Shown: positions 16,959 through 25,425 of the stretch, piece by piece
Layout of the letters: every line of letters begins with the position of its first letter
Numbering within the stretch: the stretch's first letter is position 1
From: Polycyclovorans sp002706265
Lineage (GTDB): Bacteria; Pseudomonadota; Gammaproteobacteria; Nevskiales; Nevskiaceae
DNA length: 64,000 bases
Reading direction: 5' to 3'
NCBI GenBank assembly: GCA_963973915.1
Contig: CAXBBM010000007.1
Location: forward strand, 62,001-126,000
Translations under genes and position numbers: made by a program
The notes under the pieces: model-generated
Database searches by the model: none
Told to the model about the DNA's origin: nothing
Seen by the model: the letters and a program-made list of their open reading frames with translations, nothing else

Positions 16959-17888
16959 ATGTCCACCGTTTTGCCCCCGACGATCAGTGTTCTGGTTTCC
17001 AGCTACAACTATGCGCCGTACATCGTCGAGGCCGTGCAGTCGGCCCTGGCGCAGACCCAGCCGCCGCTGGAGATTGTCGTGGTCGATGACGGCTCCACGG
17101 ACGACTCGGTGGCGCGCGTGCGGGCCGCGTTTGCAGACCAGCCCGGCATCCGGCTGATCGAGCAGGCCAATGCCGGGCAACTGTCGGCGTGGAGGACCGG
17201 CTTCGCCGCGTCCCGCGGCCAGGTGATCGCCCTGCTCGACTCCGATGACCGCTGGTCGCCCGAATACCTGGCGCGCGTCACCGCCACCTACCAGCAGATG
17301 CCCTCGGCCGACTTCGTGTTCTGCAACATGCGGCTGTTCGGCACGGTCGAGCGTGACCTGCACGCGCCGGGCGCCGACCGCGACCTCGGCCTGTCGGTGG
17401 TGCTGGGCAGCTTCTATCCCCGCTGGCAGGGCGTGGCCACCTCCGGCTTGACCCTGCGGCGCGAGCTGATGGGCCGCCTGCTGGACCTGCCACCGGCGAT
17501 GGCGACGCAGTGGGTCACGCGGCCGGACGACTGTCTGGTGGTGGGCGCCGACATTTTCGGTGCGCACAAGGTCTACATCGGCGAGCCGCTGGTCGGCCAC
17601 CGCGAGCACGAACGCAATGCGCTGGCCGGCTACCAGCGTTCCCGCCTGCAGAACGCCCGGTACAGCTACCGTGTGGCCGGCATGCTGGCGCACTACCGGC
17701 AGCGCGCCGGCATCACCGATCAGTGGCTGAGCTGTGCCAAGGCCGAGTTCCGCACCAAACCGAAACCCCGCCTGCGCGAACTGGGCTGGTACTGGCGGCT
17801 GCTGGGCATGGCGAATCTGCCGCTTCTGCAACGCTGGGAGCAACGCTTTGCCATCGTGGGACATTATTTGAAAGGCTTGCGCGCATGA
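16959..17888 (+). CDS. family 2 glycosyltransferase
   Basis: A 309-residue GT2 protein if started at ATG 16959 (MSTVLPPTISVLVSSYNY); an in-frame ATG at 16902 would add 19 residues with no domain signal. The core contains ISVLVSSYNYAPYIVEAV, VVVDDGSTDDSVARV and ALLDSDDRWSPEYL. A repeated arginine-rich, aromatic C-terminus (RLRELGWYWRLL-like) suggests membrane contact. It overlaps the next gene by 4 nt. Substrate unknown. Confidence 0.85.
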   Translation: MSTVLPPTISVLVSSYNYAPYIVEAVQSALAQTQPPLEIVVVDDGSTDDSVARVRAAFADQPGIRLIEQANAGQLSAWRTGFAASRGQVIALLDSDDRWSPEYLARVTATYQQMPSADFVFCNMRLFGTVERDLHAPGADRDLGLSVVLGSFYPRWQGVATSGLTLRRELMGRLLDLPPAMATQWVTRPDDCLVVGADIFGAHKVYIGEPLVGHREHERNALAGYQRSRLQNARYSYRVAGMLAHYRQRAGITDQWLSCAKAEFRTKPKPRLRELGWYWRLLGMANLPLLQRWEQRFAIVGHYLKGLRA

Positions 17889-18625
17889 AACGCCAGTTCA
17901 TCTGCACCAAATGGGGCACCAAGTACCCGGCAAGCGAGGTCAACCGCCTGTTTCGCGCGCTGACGCGGGTGCAGCAGGGCGCGTTCGAGCTGATCTGCGT
18001 CACCGACGACGCCCAGGGCATCGTCAACGAGGTGCGGGTGGTGCCGATTCCCGATCTGCCGGTGCTGGGCAATCAGGTGATGAACCACGGGTGGCGCAAG
18101 CTGACGCTGTTCGCCCCGGCGCTGCGCCCGCAGATCAAGGGGCCGACGGTGTATCTCGACCTTGATGTGGTGCTGCTCAAGCCGCTCAACGACTTCTTCA
18201 CCTTTGACCCGGCGTTTGCGGTCATCAAGGACTACAAGAACCTCCGCTATCGCAACAGCTGGACCGGGAACACCTCGACCTTTTTCTATGTCGCCGACCG
18301 CGACTACGGCGTTTTCGATCGCCTGCGGGCGCTGGGCCATGCCGTGCAGGACCGCTACCGCAACGAGCAGGAGTTTCTGTGTGACGTGATGCGCCAGCAG
18401 GGCCTGCTCACCTACTGGCCCGACAAGTGGTGCGCCAGCTACAAGTACGACTGCGTGCCGACCTTCCCCTGGTCGCTGTGGCAGACGCCGCAGCCGCCGC
18501 CGCAGGCGCGCGTGCTGGTGTTTCACGGCAATCCCAAACCCGAGGAGGCCCTCGCGGGCACCGGCGCCAAGTGGTACCGACCGATGCGTCCGGCGCCCTG
18601 GCTCAAGCCGCTGGTCGAACAGTGA
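17885..18625 (+). CDS. glycosyltransferase-like protein (DxD motif), paralogue of 6769-7563
   Basis: A 246-residue protein starting at ATG 17885, which overlaps the preceding stop. FICTKWGTKYPASEVNRLF, ICVTDDAQGIV, TVYLDLDVVLL (Asp92-x-Asp94), DRYRNEQEFLCDVM, WCASYKYDCVP and AKWYRPMRPAPWL line up one-for-one with the gene at 6769-7563. Both flank the rml/fdt region. The pair probably arose by duplication and may add sugars at different positions of the same glycan. No close named homologue is recognised. Confidence 0.75.
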   Translation: MKRQFICTKWGTKYPASEVNRLFRALTRVQQGAFELICVTDDAQGIVNEVRVVPIPDLPVLGNQVMNHGWRKLTLFAPALRPQIKGPTVYLDLDVVLLKPLNDFFTFDPAFAVIKDYKNLRYRNSWTGNTSTFFYVADRDYGVFDRLRALGHAVQDRYRNEQEFLCDVMRQQGLLTYWPDKWCASYKYDCVPTFPWSLWQTPQPPPQARVLVFHGNPKPEEALAGTGAKWYRPMRPAPWLKPLVEQ

Positions 18626-19623
18626 GTGCTGCGCCGCTGATCGTGCTGCGCCCCGAAGGTCTGTACTGCCCGCCCGGCGATTTCTGGATTGACCCCGCCA
18701 AACGCGTGCCCAAGGCCGTCATCACCCACGCCCACGGCGACCACGCGCGCGGCGGCATGGGCCATTACTGGGGCGCGCGCGAGGGCGGCGAGCTGATGCG
18801 CATCCGCCTCGGGCCCCGGGCGCCGATGACGCTGCTGCCCTACGGCGAAGCCTTCGCGCTCGGGGCGACCCGCGTCAGCTTTCACCCGGCCGGGCACATC
18901 CTCGGGTCCTCGCAGGTCCGTATCGAAAAGGACGGCGAGGTCTGGGTGGCGACCGGCGATTTCAAGCGTTGCGCCGATCCCAGTTGCGCCCCGTTCACGC
19001 CGGTGCGCTGCGACACCCTGGTCACCGAGGCCACCTTCGCCGAGCCGTTCTACCAATGGGATGACCCGGCCCGGGCCGTGGGCGCGATGATCGACTGGTG
19101 GCAGGCGGCCAAGGCACAGGGTCAGGCGGCGGTGCTGTTCTGCTACGCGCTGGGCAAGGCGCAGCGGATTCTTGCCGAGCTTGCCCGCCACAGCGACGAA
19201 ACGGTGCTGCTGCACGGCGCCATGACGCCGCTGGTCAAGGCCTACCGCAAGGCGGGGGTGCGCATGCTGCCCACCGCGCCGGTGGGCAATCCGCCCCGGG
19301 GCACGCGCTTTGACGGCCGGCTGATCCTCGCGCCGCCTGGCGCCCGGGGCACGCCCTGGATGCGCCGCTTCGCGCCGTACACCACCGGCTTTGCCAGCGG
19401 CTGGATGCAGCGTGACGACACGCCGCGCCGACTGGCCTATGACCAAGGCTTCGTGATGAGTGACCACGCCGACTGGCCCGGCCTGCTGCGCAGCATCGAA
19501 GAAAGTGGCGCGCAGCGCGTGCTCGCCACGCATGGCAACAGCGACACGCTGGTCAGCTACCTGCGGCAACGCGGGCTGGCGGCCGGGCCGCTGCAATCCG
19601 AACCGCTGCCGGCGAGCGGCTAG
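18622..19623 (+). CDS. metallo-beta-lactamase-fold exonuclease (ligase-associated/SNM1-like)
   Basis: A 333-residue protein from GTG 18622, overlapping the preceding stop as GTGA. The metal motif THAHGDHARGG has His36, His38, Asp40 and His41. Further motifs are HPAGHILGSSQV, VATGDFKRCADP, FVMSDHADWPGLL and ATHGN near the C-terminus, matching the beta-CASP/SNM1-like 'ligase-associated DNA exonuclease' group. In many bacteria this gene sits beside an ATP-dependent DNA ligase and an Lhr-type helicase; neither is here. A role in DNA end processing is therefore inferred from family alone. Its coupling to a glycosyltransferase gene looks accidental. Confidence 0.8.
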   Translation: MSAAPLIVLRPEGLYCPPGDFWIDPAKRVPKAVITHAHGDHARGGMGHYWGAREGGELMRIRLGPRAPMTLLPYGEAFALGATRVSFHPAGHILGSSQVRIEKDGEVWVATGDFKRCADPSCAPFTPVRCDTLVTEATFAEPFYQWDDPARAVGAMIDWWQAAKAQGQAAVLFCYALGKAQRILAELARHSDETVLLHGAMTPLVKAYRKAGVRMLPTAPVGNPPRGTRFDGRLILAPPGARGTPWMRRFAPYTTGFASGWMQRDDTPRRLAYDQGFVMSDHADWPGLLRSIEESGAQRVLATHGNSDTLVSYLRQRGLAAGPLQSEPLPASG

Positions 19624-19769
19624 CCACGTCGCCCACGCCGGCGCTGCCGCCCGGCGCGGCGTCGCGGCGCGCCAACGCCCGGACCCCGCGCTCACGCCGG
19701 GCCGGCGTTCACTACCATGGCGGCCTTTGCACGCTCCGGCACGGTTTGCGAGCGCCCTTCTGGACCGAC

Positions 19770-20705
19770 ATGCCCGATTCGCCCTTACGACCCCAGCGCC
19801 TGCGCCAGTACCTCTGGTCGTCGCCGGTGTTGCTGATGATCATCACGCTGCTCTGCTGGTCGGGCAATTTCGTGCTGGGGCGGGCCGTGCACGCCGACGT
19901 GCCGCCGGTGGGCCTGTCGTTCTGGCGCTGGTTGCTGGCCTTCGTGCTGGTGCTGAGCCTGGCGCGGCCGCACCTGCGGCACGACGCCCGCGCCCTCTGG
20001 TCACACAAAGGCCTGATCGTCGCGCTGGCGTTTCTCGGCGTTGCCAGCTTCAACACCTTGGTCTATCACGCGCTGAGCACCACCACCGCGACCAATGCGG
20101 TGCTGATGCAGTCGATCATGCCGATGCTGATTCTGGTCGCCTCGTGGCTGCTGTTCCGCGAGCCGATGGGCTGGCGGGCGCTGGTGGCCTTCGGGCTGTC
20201 GCTGGCCGGGGTTGCGGTCATCGTCAGCGGCGGGCAGTGGCAGCGGCTGGTGCACCTGACGCTGACCCCCGGCGATGGCTGGGTGCTGCTGGCCATGACC
20301 TTCTACGCGTTCTATTCGGCGCTGCTGCGACTGCGGCCCGACGTGCACCCGCTGAGCCTGCTGTCTGCCACCTTCATGGTCGGCACGATGATTCTGCTGC
20401 CGCTGTATCTGTGGGAACACCTCAACGTGCGCGCGGTGCAGCTCAACGGCGTGACCCTGGCCACGCTGGCCTATACGGCGCTGTTTCCGTCACTGCTGGC
20501 CTACCTGTGCTTCAACCGTGCGGTGGCCTTGATGGGCGCCAACAAGGCCGGGCAGTTCATCAATCTGATGCCGGTGTTCGGCACCGTGCTGGCCGTGCTG
20601 TTTCTCGGTGAGCGGCTGCAGACGGCGCATTTCGTGGGGGCCGCGTTCATCGCGACCGGCCTCTGGCTGATCTACGGCACCGGCGCCAGCCGCCCCGCGA
20701 CGTAA
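19770..20705 (+). CDS. DMT-superfamily (EamA) transporter
   Basis: A 311-residue membrane protein with about ten hydrophobic segments arranged as two EamA halves (roughly residues 15-150 and 165-305). Typical blocks are LLCWSGNFVLGRAV in the first segment, FNTLVYHALSTTTATNAVLM, and in the second half YTALFPSLLAYLCFNRAV and GANKAGQFINLMPVFG. Members export or import small metabolites such as amino acids; the substrate cannot be predicted. ATG 19770 is preferred over an upstream TTG because the latter adds only a short polar lead. It is preceded by about 145 bp of non-coding sequence. Confidence 0.88.
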   Translation: MPDSPLRPQRLRQYLWSSPVLLMIITLLCWSGNFVLGRAVHADVPPVGLSFWRWLLAFVLVLSLARPHLRHDARALWSHKGLIVALAFLGVASFNTLVYHALSTTTATNAVLMQSIMPMLILVASWLLFREPMGWRALVAFGLSLAGVAVIVSGGQWQRLVHLTLTPGDGWVLLAMTFYAFYSALLRLRPDVHPLSLLSATFMVGTMILLPLYLWEHLNVRAVQLNGVTLATLAYTALFPSLLAYLCFNRAVALMGANKAGQFINLMPVFGTVLAVLFLGERLQTAHFVGAAFIATGLWLIYGTGASRPAT

Positions 20706-20894
20706 GCCGTCGGCCGTGGGACCGCTCGCCGATCTCGACGTTGGGATCGGCGATGGTCAGTGCGCCGAGGGCCTGGTCATCGTGGCCTGGGAAGGGGCGC
20801 GGATGAGGTCATGGGAGGCAAACGGTGGCGCATGCTGCCGCGGCGCGGGGCGCGGGGCATCCAGCGTCGTGTTGCAGTATGGTACGGTCTTTGT

Positions 20895-20909
20895 GATGTT
20901 CCAGACATC
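20895..20909. promoter_or_regulatory. palindrome upstream of the HTH-SulP pair, candidate autoregulatory operator
   Basis: GATGT-TCCAG-ACATC is a perfect 5-5-5 inverted repeat 30 bp upstream of the HTH gene's ATG. It lies in an A+T-richer pocket (AATAAGAATATTTTAAA) that contrasts with its surroundings and probably holds the promoter, though no convincing -35/-10 pair is visible. A small HTH regulator next to such a palindrome commonly binds it; this is inference. Confidence 0.4.
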
Positions 20910-20939
20910 AATAAGAATATTTTAAACCGGAGAGCGTTC

Positions 20940-21197
20940 ATGATGACGGCTGCCCAGATGCGCGCCGCGCGGGCGCTGCTCGGCATCGACCAGCGCACCC
21001 TCGCCAAACTGGCAGGCGTTTCCGTGCCCACGATCCAGCGCATGGAGGCCAGCAGCGGCAACGTTCGCGGTGTGGTCGGTTCGCTGACCAAGGTAGTGGA
21101 GGCTTTGGAGGTCGCGGGCGTGGAGCTGATCGGCCAGAACAGCCCCAGCGCCGCGGGCGGCCGCGGGGTGCGCCTGAAGCCGGACGGCGGCGCGTGA
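20940..21197 (+). CDS. small XRE/Cro-type helix-turn-helix protein
   Basis: An 85-residue protein with an N-terminal HTH_3-type domain (residues 3-58): AAQMRAARALLGIDQRTLA, then the recognition-helix region GVSVPTIQRMEASSG. The C-terminal 25 residues are Gly/Pro-rich and have no recognisable fold. Start ATG 20940 is followed by a second ATG and preceded by GGAGAG. The stop overlaps the SulP GTG start as GTGA, so it is the first gene of a two-gene operon and most likely controls the transporter. Confidence 0.85.
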   Translation: MMTAAQMRAARALLGIDQRTLAKLAGVSVPTIQRMEASSGNVRGVVGSLTKVVEALEVAGVELIGQNSPSAAGGRGVRLKPDGGA

Positions 21198-22864
21198 TCG
21201 CGGTGCTCGAAGCCGCGCGCGCCGGCCTGCTGCGGCCGGGCAACTGGCCGCGCAACATCGCGGCCGGCGCGGTCGTCGGCGTGGTCGCGCTGCCGCTGGC
21301 GATGGCCTTCGCGATCGCGTCGGGGGTGAAGCCGGAGCAGGGCTTGTACACGGCGATCATCGCCGGCATCGCGGTGTCGCTGTTCGGCGGCTCGCGGGTG
21401 CAGATCGCCGGCCCCACCGGCGCCTTCATCGTCATCCTCGCCGGCGTGGTCGCGCAGTTCGGGGTCGGCGGCCTGCTGTTGGCGACCCTGATGGCCGGCG
21501 TGATCCTGGTGGCGATGGGGCTTGCGCGCCTGGGCGCGGTGATCCGCTTCATCCCCGAGCCGGTGATCGTGGGCTTCACAGCCGGCATCGCGGTGATCAT
21601 CTGGGTGGGGCAGTGGCAGTACTTCTTCGGCCTGCCAACGGCGGGCGAGGGGCCGTTCTACCTCAAGGCCTGGCAGCTGCTGCGCGTGTTTCCGCAGATG
21701 CACCTGCCAACCGCGCTGCTCGGCCTGGGCAGCCTGGCGCTGGCGCTGTATGGCCCGCGCATACCGCGCCTGGCACGCGTGCCCGGGCCATTGATCGCGA
21801 TGATCGCCGCCACCGCGGTGGCGGCGCTGTTCGACCTTCCGGGCGTGGCTACGATCGAGTCGACCTTCGGCGCCATCCCGCGTTCGCTGCCGTCGCTGCA
21901 GCTGCCGTCGATCGGCTTCGACGACGTGATGCTGCTGCTCCCCTCGGCCTTCACCATCGCCATGCTCGGCGCGATCGAGTCGCTGCTGTCGGCGGTGGTC
22001 GCCGACGGCATGGCCGGCACCCGGCACGACTCCAACCAGGAACTGATCGGCCAGGGCATCGCCAACATCGTCGCGCCGCTGTTCGGCGGCATCGCGGCCA
22101 CCGGTGCGATCGCGCGCACGGCGACCAACATCCGCAACGGCGGCAACGCGCCGATCGCTGGCATCGTGCATGCGGGGGTGCTGCTGCTGATCCTGCTGGT
22201 GGTCGCGCCGTGGGCGGGCAAGGTGCCGCTGTGCGCGCTGGCGGCGATCCTGTTCGTGGTCGCCTGGAACATGAGCGAGGCGCCACGCTTCGTCCGCATG
22301 GTGCGCCAGGCGCCGCCGGCGGACGTGGCGATCTTGCTGATCACCTTCGCGCTGACGATCCTCACTGACCTGGTGGTGGCGGTGAACATCGGCGTGATCT
22401 TGGCGATGATGCAGTTCATGCGCCGGATGAGTTCGTCAGTAGAGGTGGTCGAGCACAAGCAGGTGAGCCTGCGCCAGGAGCTCGCGAAGGCGGGACTGGA
22501 GGCGCTGCCGGACGACGTGCTGGTGTACTCGATCGACGGCCCGTTCTTCTTCGGTTCGGTCGATTCGCTGGAGCGCGCGCTGTCGTGGTCGCGTCCGGAG
22601 CCGCGCTACCTGGCGCTGCGGCTGGAGCGGGTGCCGTTCATGGATGCGACGGGGCTGAAGCGCCTGGAGTCCACGATCGACGGCCTGCGCGCGCGCGGCG
22701 TTCAGGTGCTGCTTAACGGCGCGCGCGTGGGCGTGCTGCGCAAGCTGGTCCGCGCCGACATCGTGCGCCGCGATAAGCCCGGCATCTATTTCAAGGACCT
22801 GTCCGAGGCGCTGCGCTACATCGCGTCCTTGCGCGCTGCCCCTGCCGATTCTCCGTCGCCGTAG
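21194..22864 (+). CDS. SulP-family inorganic anion transporter with STAS domain
   Basis: A 556-residue protein from GTG 21194. The SLC26/SulP membrane domain (residues about 15-410) shows GVVALPLAMAFAIASGVKPE, GLYTAIIAGIAVSLFGGSRV, GPTGAFIVILAGVV and NQELIGQGIANIVAPLFGGI. A STAS domain follows (about 435-545, with FFFGSVDSLERAL and FMDATGLKRL). Members move sulfate, bicarbonate, chloride or organic anions; which one is open. Its stop lies directly beside an IS3 transposase remnant on the other strand, and trp genes flank it, so the HTH-SulP pair may be an insertion. Confidence 0.93.
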   Translation: MIAVLEAARAGLLRPGNWPRNIAAGAVVGVVALPLAMAFAIASGVKPEQGLYTAIIAGIAVSLFGGSRVQIAGPTGAFIVILAGVVAQFGVGGLLLATLMAGVILVAMGLARLGAVIRFIPEPVIVGFTAGIAVIIWVGQWQYFFGLPTAGEGPFYLKAWQLLRVFPQMHLPTALLGLGSLALALYGPRIPRLARVPGPLIAMIAATAVAALFDLPGVATIESTFGAIPRSLPSLQLPSIGFDDVMLLLPSAFTIAMLGAIESLLSAVVADGMAGTRHDSNQELIGQGIANIVAPLFGGIAATGAIARTATNIRNGGNAPIAGIVHAGVLLLILLVVAPWAGKVPLCALAAILFVVAWNMSEAPRFVRMVRQAPPADVAILLITFALTILTDLVVAVNIGVILAMMQFMRRMSSSVEVVEHKQVSLRQELAKAGLEALPDDVLVYSIDGPFFFGSVDSLERALSWSRPEPRYLALRLERVPFMDATGLKRLESTIDGLRARGVQVLLNGARVGVLRKLVRADIVRRDKPGIYFKDLSEALRYIASLRAAPADSPSP

Positions 22865-22867
22865 GTG

Positions 22868-23102
22868 AAACCACCGGCCCGTCACCGTGGCCGGCAAGTA
22901 GGTCATGTCCCAGCACCACACATGGCGCGGGGCGGTGGCGATGTGGGTCGTGGGTCGTGGGAGAACGTACCGCGCGTGGCGGCGAGTGGTCTGGCCGTGT
23001 GCCCGCTGTAACCGCGCGAAGCGGGACTCGCTGGCCAGAACCTGCTCCCGCACAGGCGGGGTACACGCCCTCGTCGGCAAGCACCGGCACGATGCGCACC
23101 TT
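22868..23102 (-). mobile_element. IS3-family transposase (orfB) remnant, frameshifted
   Basis: Leftward translation gives RIVPVLADEGVY, then after a frame change ASESRFARLQRAHGQ and HVWCWDMTYLPATVTGRWFH. These are the pre-catalytic helix region and the first-Asp segment (WxWDxTYLP) of IS3/IS150-type DDE transposases. Between the two parts lies a 25-nt stretch (23036-23060) absent from the expected protein, which shifts the frame. The homology stops at GRWFHL, exactly at the 3' end of the SulP gene. No terminal inverted repeats or target duplication were found, so this is a fragment of about 235 bp. Confidence 0.8.
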
Positions 23103-23216
23103 GCGCCATGCGCGGGCGATGTGCCCACTGGAGTCGACCAGAAAGGTGCTGCGCGATGCCCATCACCTTACGGCTGGACGCGGGCGACCATCGCCAGCCA
23201 CCGGGACCCCGCCCGG

Positions 23217-24650
23217 TCAACCGCCGTGGGCCAGCTCGACCGCACGGGTCATGGCGCGCGCCTTGGCGAGGGTTTCCTGCCATTCGGACTCGGGATCGGA
23301 GTCGGCCACGACGCCGGCGCCCGCCTGGATGTGGACCTGACCGTCCTTGATGACGGCGGTGCGAATGGCAATGGCCACGTCCATGTCACCGTCGAAGCCC
23401 AGATAGCCCACCGCGCCGCCGTAGATGCCGCGCTTGACCGGTTCGACCTCGTCGATGATCTCCATCGCCCGCACCTTGGGCGCGCCCGACAGGGTGCCGG
23501 CCGGGAAGGTGGCCGCCAGCACGTCCAGCGCGTGCGTGCCGGGTTTGAGCCGCCCCACCACGTTGCTGACGATGTGCATGACATGGCTGTAGCGCTCGAT
23601 CACCATCTTCTCGGTGAGCTGCACCGCCCCGATCTGTGCCACCCGACCGATGTCGTTGCGCCCCAGGTCGATGAGCATCAGATGCTCGGCCAGCTCCTTG
23701 GGGTCGGCCAGCAGTTCGGCGGCCAGCTGCTGGTCGGCCTCGGGCGTGGCGCCGCGCGGCCGGGTGCCGGCCAGCGGCCGCACGGTGGCTTCGCCGTCTT
23801 CGACACGCACCAGAATCTCGGGGCTGGAGCCGATCACGTGGTGATCGCCCAGGTGCAGGCAGAACAGGTAGGGGCTGGGGTTCAAGCGGCGGATGGCGCG
23901 ATACAGCGCCAGCGGTTCGGCGGCAAACGGCGCGCTCATCCGCTGCGAGGGCACGACCTGCATGCAGTCGCCGGCGGCGATGTAATCCTGGATGCGACGC
24001 ACCGCCGCGCGGAACGGGTCTGCACCAAACCCCGAGGTAAAGGTGGGCGTGGCGCGCGCCGGAGGCGGCGGCAGGGCGGGCAGCGGCTGTTGCAGCTGCG
24101 CCTGAATGGCATCGAGCCGCGTGCTGGCGGTCGCCGCATCGGCCGCGTGGACCCGCAGGGTGAGCGTGCCGCGCTGACTGTCGAACATCACCAGCTCGTC
24201 GGAACGCATCAACAGGATGTCGGGCGTGCCCAGAACGTCGGGCGGGCAGGTGGCCTGCAGTCTGGGTTCGAAATAACGCACGCAGTCGTAGCCGAAATAT
24301 CCCACCCAGCCGCCGGCAAAGCGCGGCCCCGCCGTCTTGTTGGTGGTCACCACCCCGCCGGTGTGCGCCTTGAGCCAGGCGATGGGGTCGGCCACGATCA
24401 GGTCGTCGGTGATCACGTCATCGAGGGTGCAGAGCACGCGCTGCCCGAATACCCGGATCAGTTCACGACAGGGCAGCCCGATGAACGAGTAACGTCCCCA
24501 GCGCTCGCCGCCCTGCATCGACTCCAGCAGGTAGCTGTAGGGCCGATTGCCGAGCTTGATGTAGGCGCTGACCGGGGTTTCGAGATCGCCCGGCAGCTCG
24601 CGCGAGAACAGCGGCCGTGTGCCGCGCGGATCAGTTGCGGACGGCGCCAT
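23217..24650 (-). CDS. trpE: anthranilate synthase component I
   Basis: A 477-residue enzyme converting chorismate to anthranilate with ammonia supplied by a TrpG subunit. The N-terminal tryptophan-binding region contains SYLLESMQGGERWGRYSFIG. The catalytic domain has YIAAGDCMQVVPSQRM, SSPEILVRVED, RPLAGTRPRG, LIDLGRNDIGRVAQ and FPAGTLSGAPKVRAMEII, all standard. ATG 24650 lies inside the 3' end of rpe (20-nt overlap), so the two are coupled. trpG/trpD would often follow, but downstream are only an IS remnant and the opposing SulP gene. No leader peptide or attenuator is seen. Confidence 0.96.
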   Translation of the reverse strand: MAPSATDPRGTRPLFSRELPGDLETPVSAYIKLGNRPYSYLLESMQGGERWGRYSFIGLPCRELIRVFGQRVLCTLDDVITDDLIVADPIAWLKAHTGGVVTTNKTAGPRFAGGWVGYFGYDCVRYFEPRLQATCPPDVLGTPDILLMRSDELVMFDSQRGTLTLRVHAADAATASTRLDAIQAQLQQPLPALPPPPARATPTFTSGFGADPFRAAVRRIQDYIAAGDCMQVVPSQRMSAPFAAEPLALYRAIRRLNPSPYLFCLHLGDHHVIGSSPEILVRVEDGEATVRPLAGTRPRGATPEADQQLAAELLADPKELAEHLMLIDLGRNDIGRVAQIGAVQLTEKMVIERYSHVMHIVSNVVGRLKPGTHALDVLAATFPAGTLSGAPKVRAMEIIDEVEPVKRGIYGGAVGYLGFDGDMDVAIAIRTAVIKDGQVHIQAGAGVVADSDPESEWQETLAKARAMTRAVELAHGG

Positions 24651-25314
24651 CGATGGCCGCCCGCATGGCGCTCAGGGTGTTGGCATAGTCCGGCTTGCCG
24701 AAAATGGCCGAGCCGGCAACAAAGGTGTCGGCGCCCGCCGCGGCGATCTCGGCAATGTTGTCGACCTTCACGCCGCCGTCGATTTCGAGGCGGATGGCGC
24801 GGCCCGATGCATCGATCAGCGCCCGCGCTTCGTGCAGCTTGTCGAGCGTGGCGGGAATGAACGACTGCCCGCCAAAACCGGGGTTGACGCTCATCAGCAG
24901 CACCAGGTCGACCTTGTCGATCACATAACGCAGCACCGACAGCGGCGTTGCCGGGTTGAACACCAGTCCCGTCTGGCAACCGGCATCCCGAATCGCCTGC
25001 AGGCTGCGGTCGACGTGCCGGGTCGCCTCGGGGTGCAGGCTGATCAGGGTCGCGCCGGCCTTGGCGAACTGCTGGGCCAGCGCATCGACCGGCTCGACCA
25101 TCAGATGCACATCGATCGGCGCGGTGATGCCGTAGCTGCGCAGCGCCTTGCACAGGTCCGGTCCGAAGGTCAGATTGGGGACGTAGTGGTTGTCCATCAC
25201 GTCAAAGTGCACCCAGTCGGCACCGGCCTTGAGCACGGCGGCCACATCGTCGCCCAGGCGGGCAAGATCGGCAGAAAGAATACTGGGCGCAATGACAGGG
25301 GCTTGACGCGGCAT
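24631..25314 (-). CDS. rpe: ribulose-phosphate 3-epimerase
   Basis: A 227-residue TIM-barrel enzyme of the pentose phosphate pathway (ribulose-5-P to xylulose-5-P). It shows IAPSILSADLARL, WVHFDVMDNHYVPNLTFGP (metal-binding His/Asp), DVHLMVEP, LLMSVNPGFGGQSFIP and LEIDGGVKVDNI. I use ATG 25314, giving the usual length; a TTG at 25335 is in frame and possible. It is divergent from purC and overlaps trpE by 20 nt. The phosphoglycolate phosphatase gene (gph) that often sits between rpe and trpE is missing. Confidence 0.96.
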   Translation of the reverse strand: MPRQAPVIAPSILSADLARLGDDVAAVLKAGADWVHFDVMDNHYVPNLTFGPDLCKALRSYGITAPIDVHLMVEPVDALAQQFAKAGATLISLHPEATRHVDRSLQAIRDAGCQTGLVFNPATPLSVLRYVIDKVDLVLLMSVNPGFGGQSFIPATLDKLHEARALIDASGRAIRLEIDGGVKVDNIAEIAAAGADTFVAGSAIFGKPDYANTLSAMRAAIDGAVRN

Positions 25315-25425
25315 GGCAGGTGGCGGAGCTGGCAAAAGAGTCGATCAGTGTAAGGTCTTTGACGCCCGGATCGGCCATGCGCACACTGCGCGCCCGTACC
25401 GAAACGCCCGCCACTGGGCCCGTCC

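Noticed and set aside
20706..20890. Possible gene remnant between the EamA transporter and the HTH gene
   Set aside because: Frames on both strands give no recognisable family segment; treated as non-coding.
22905..24860. 651-codon open frame on the plus strand
   Set aside because: Antisense to trpE and to the transposase remnant; no domain signal or ribosome site.
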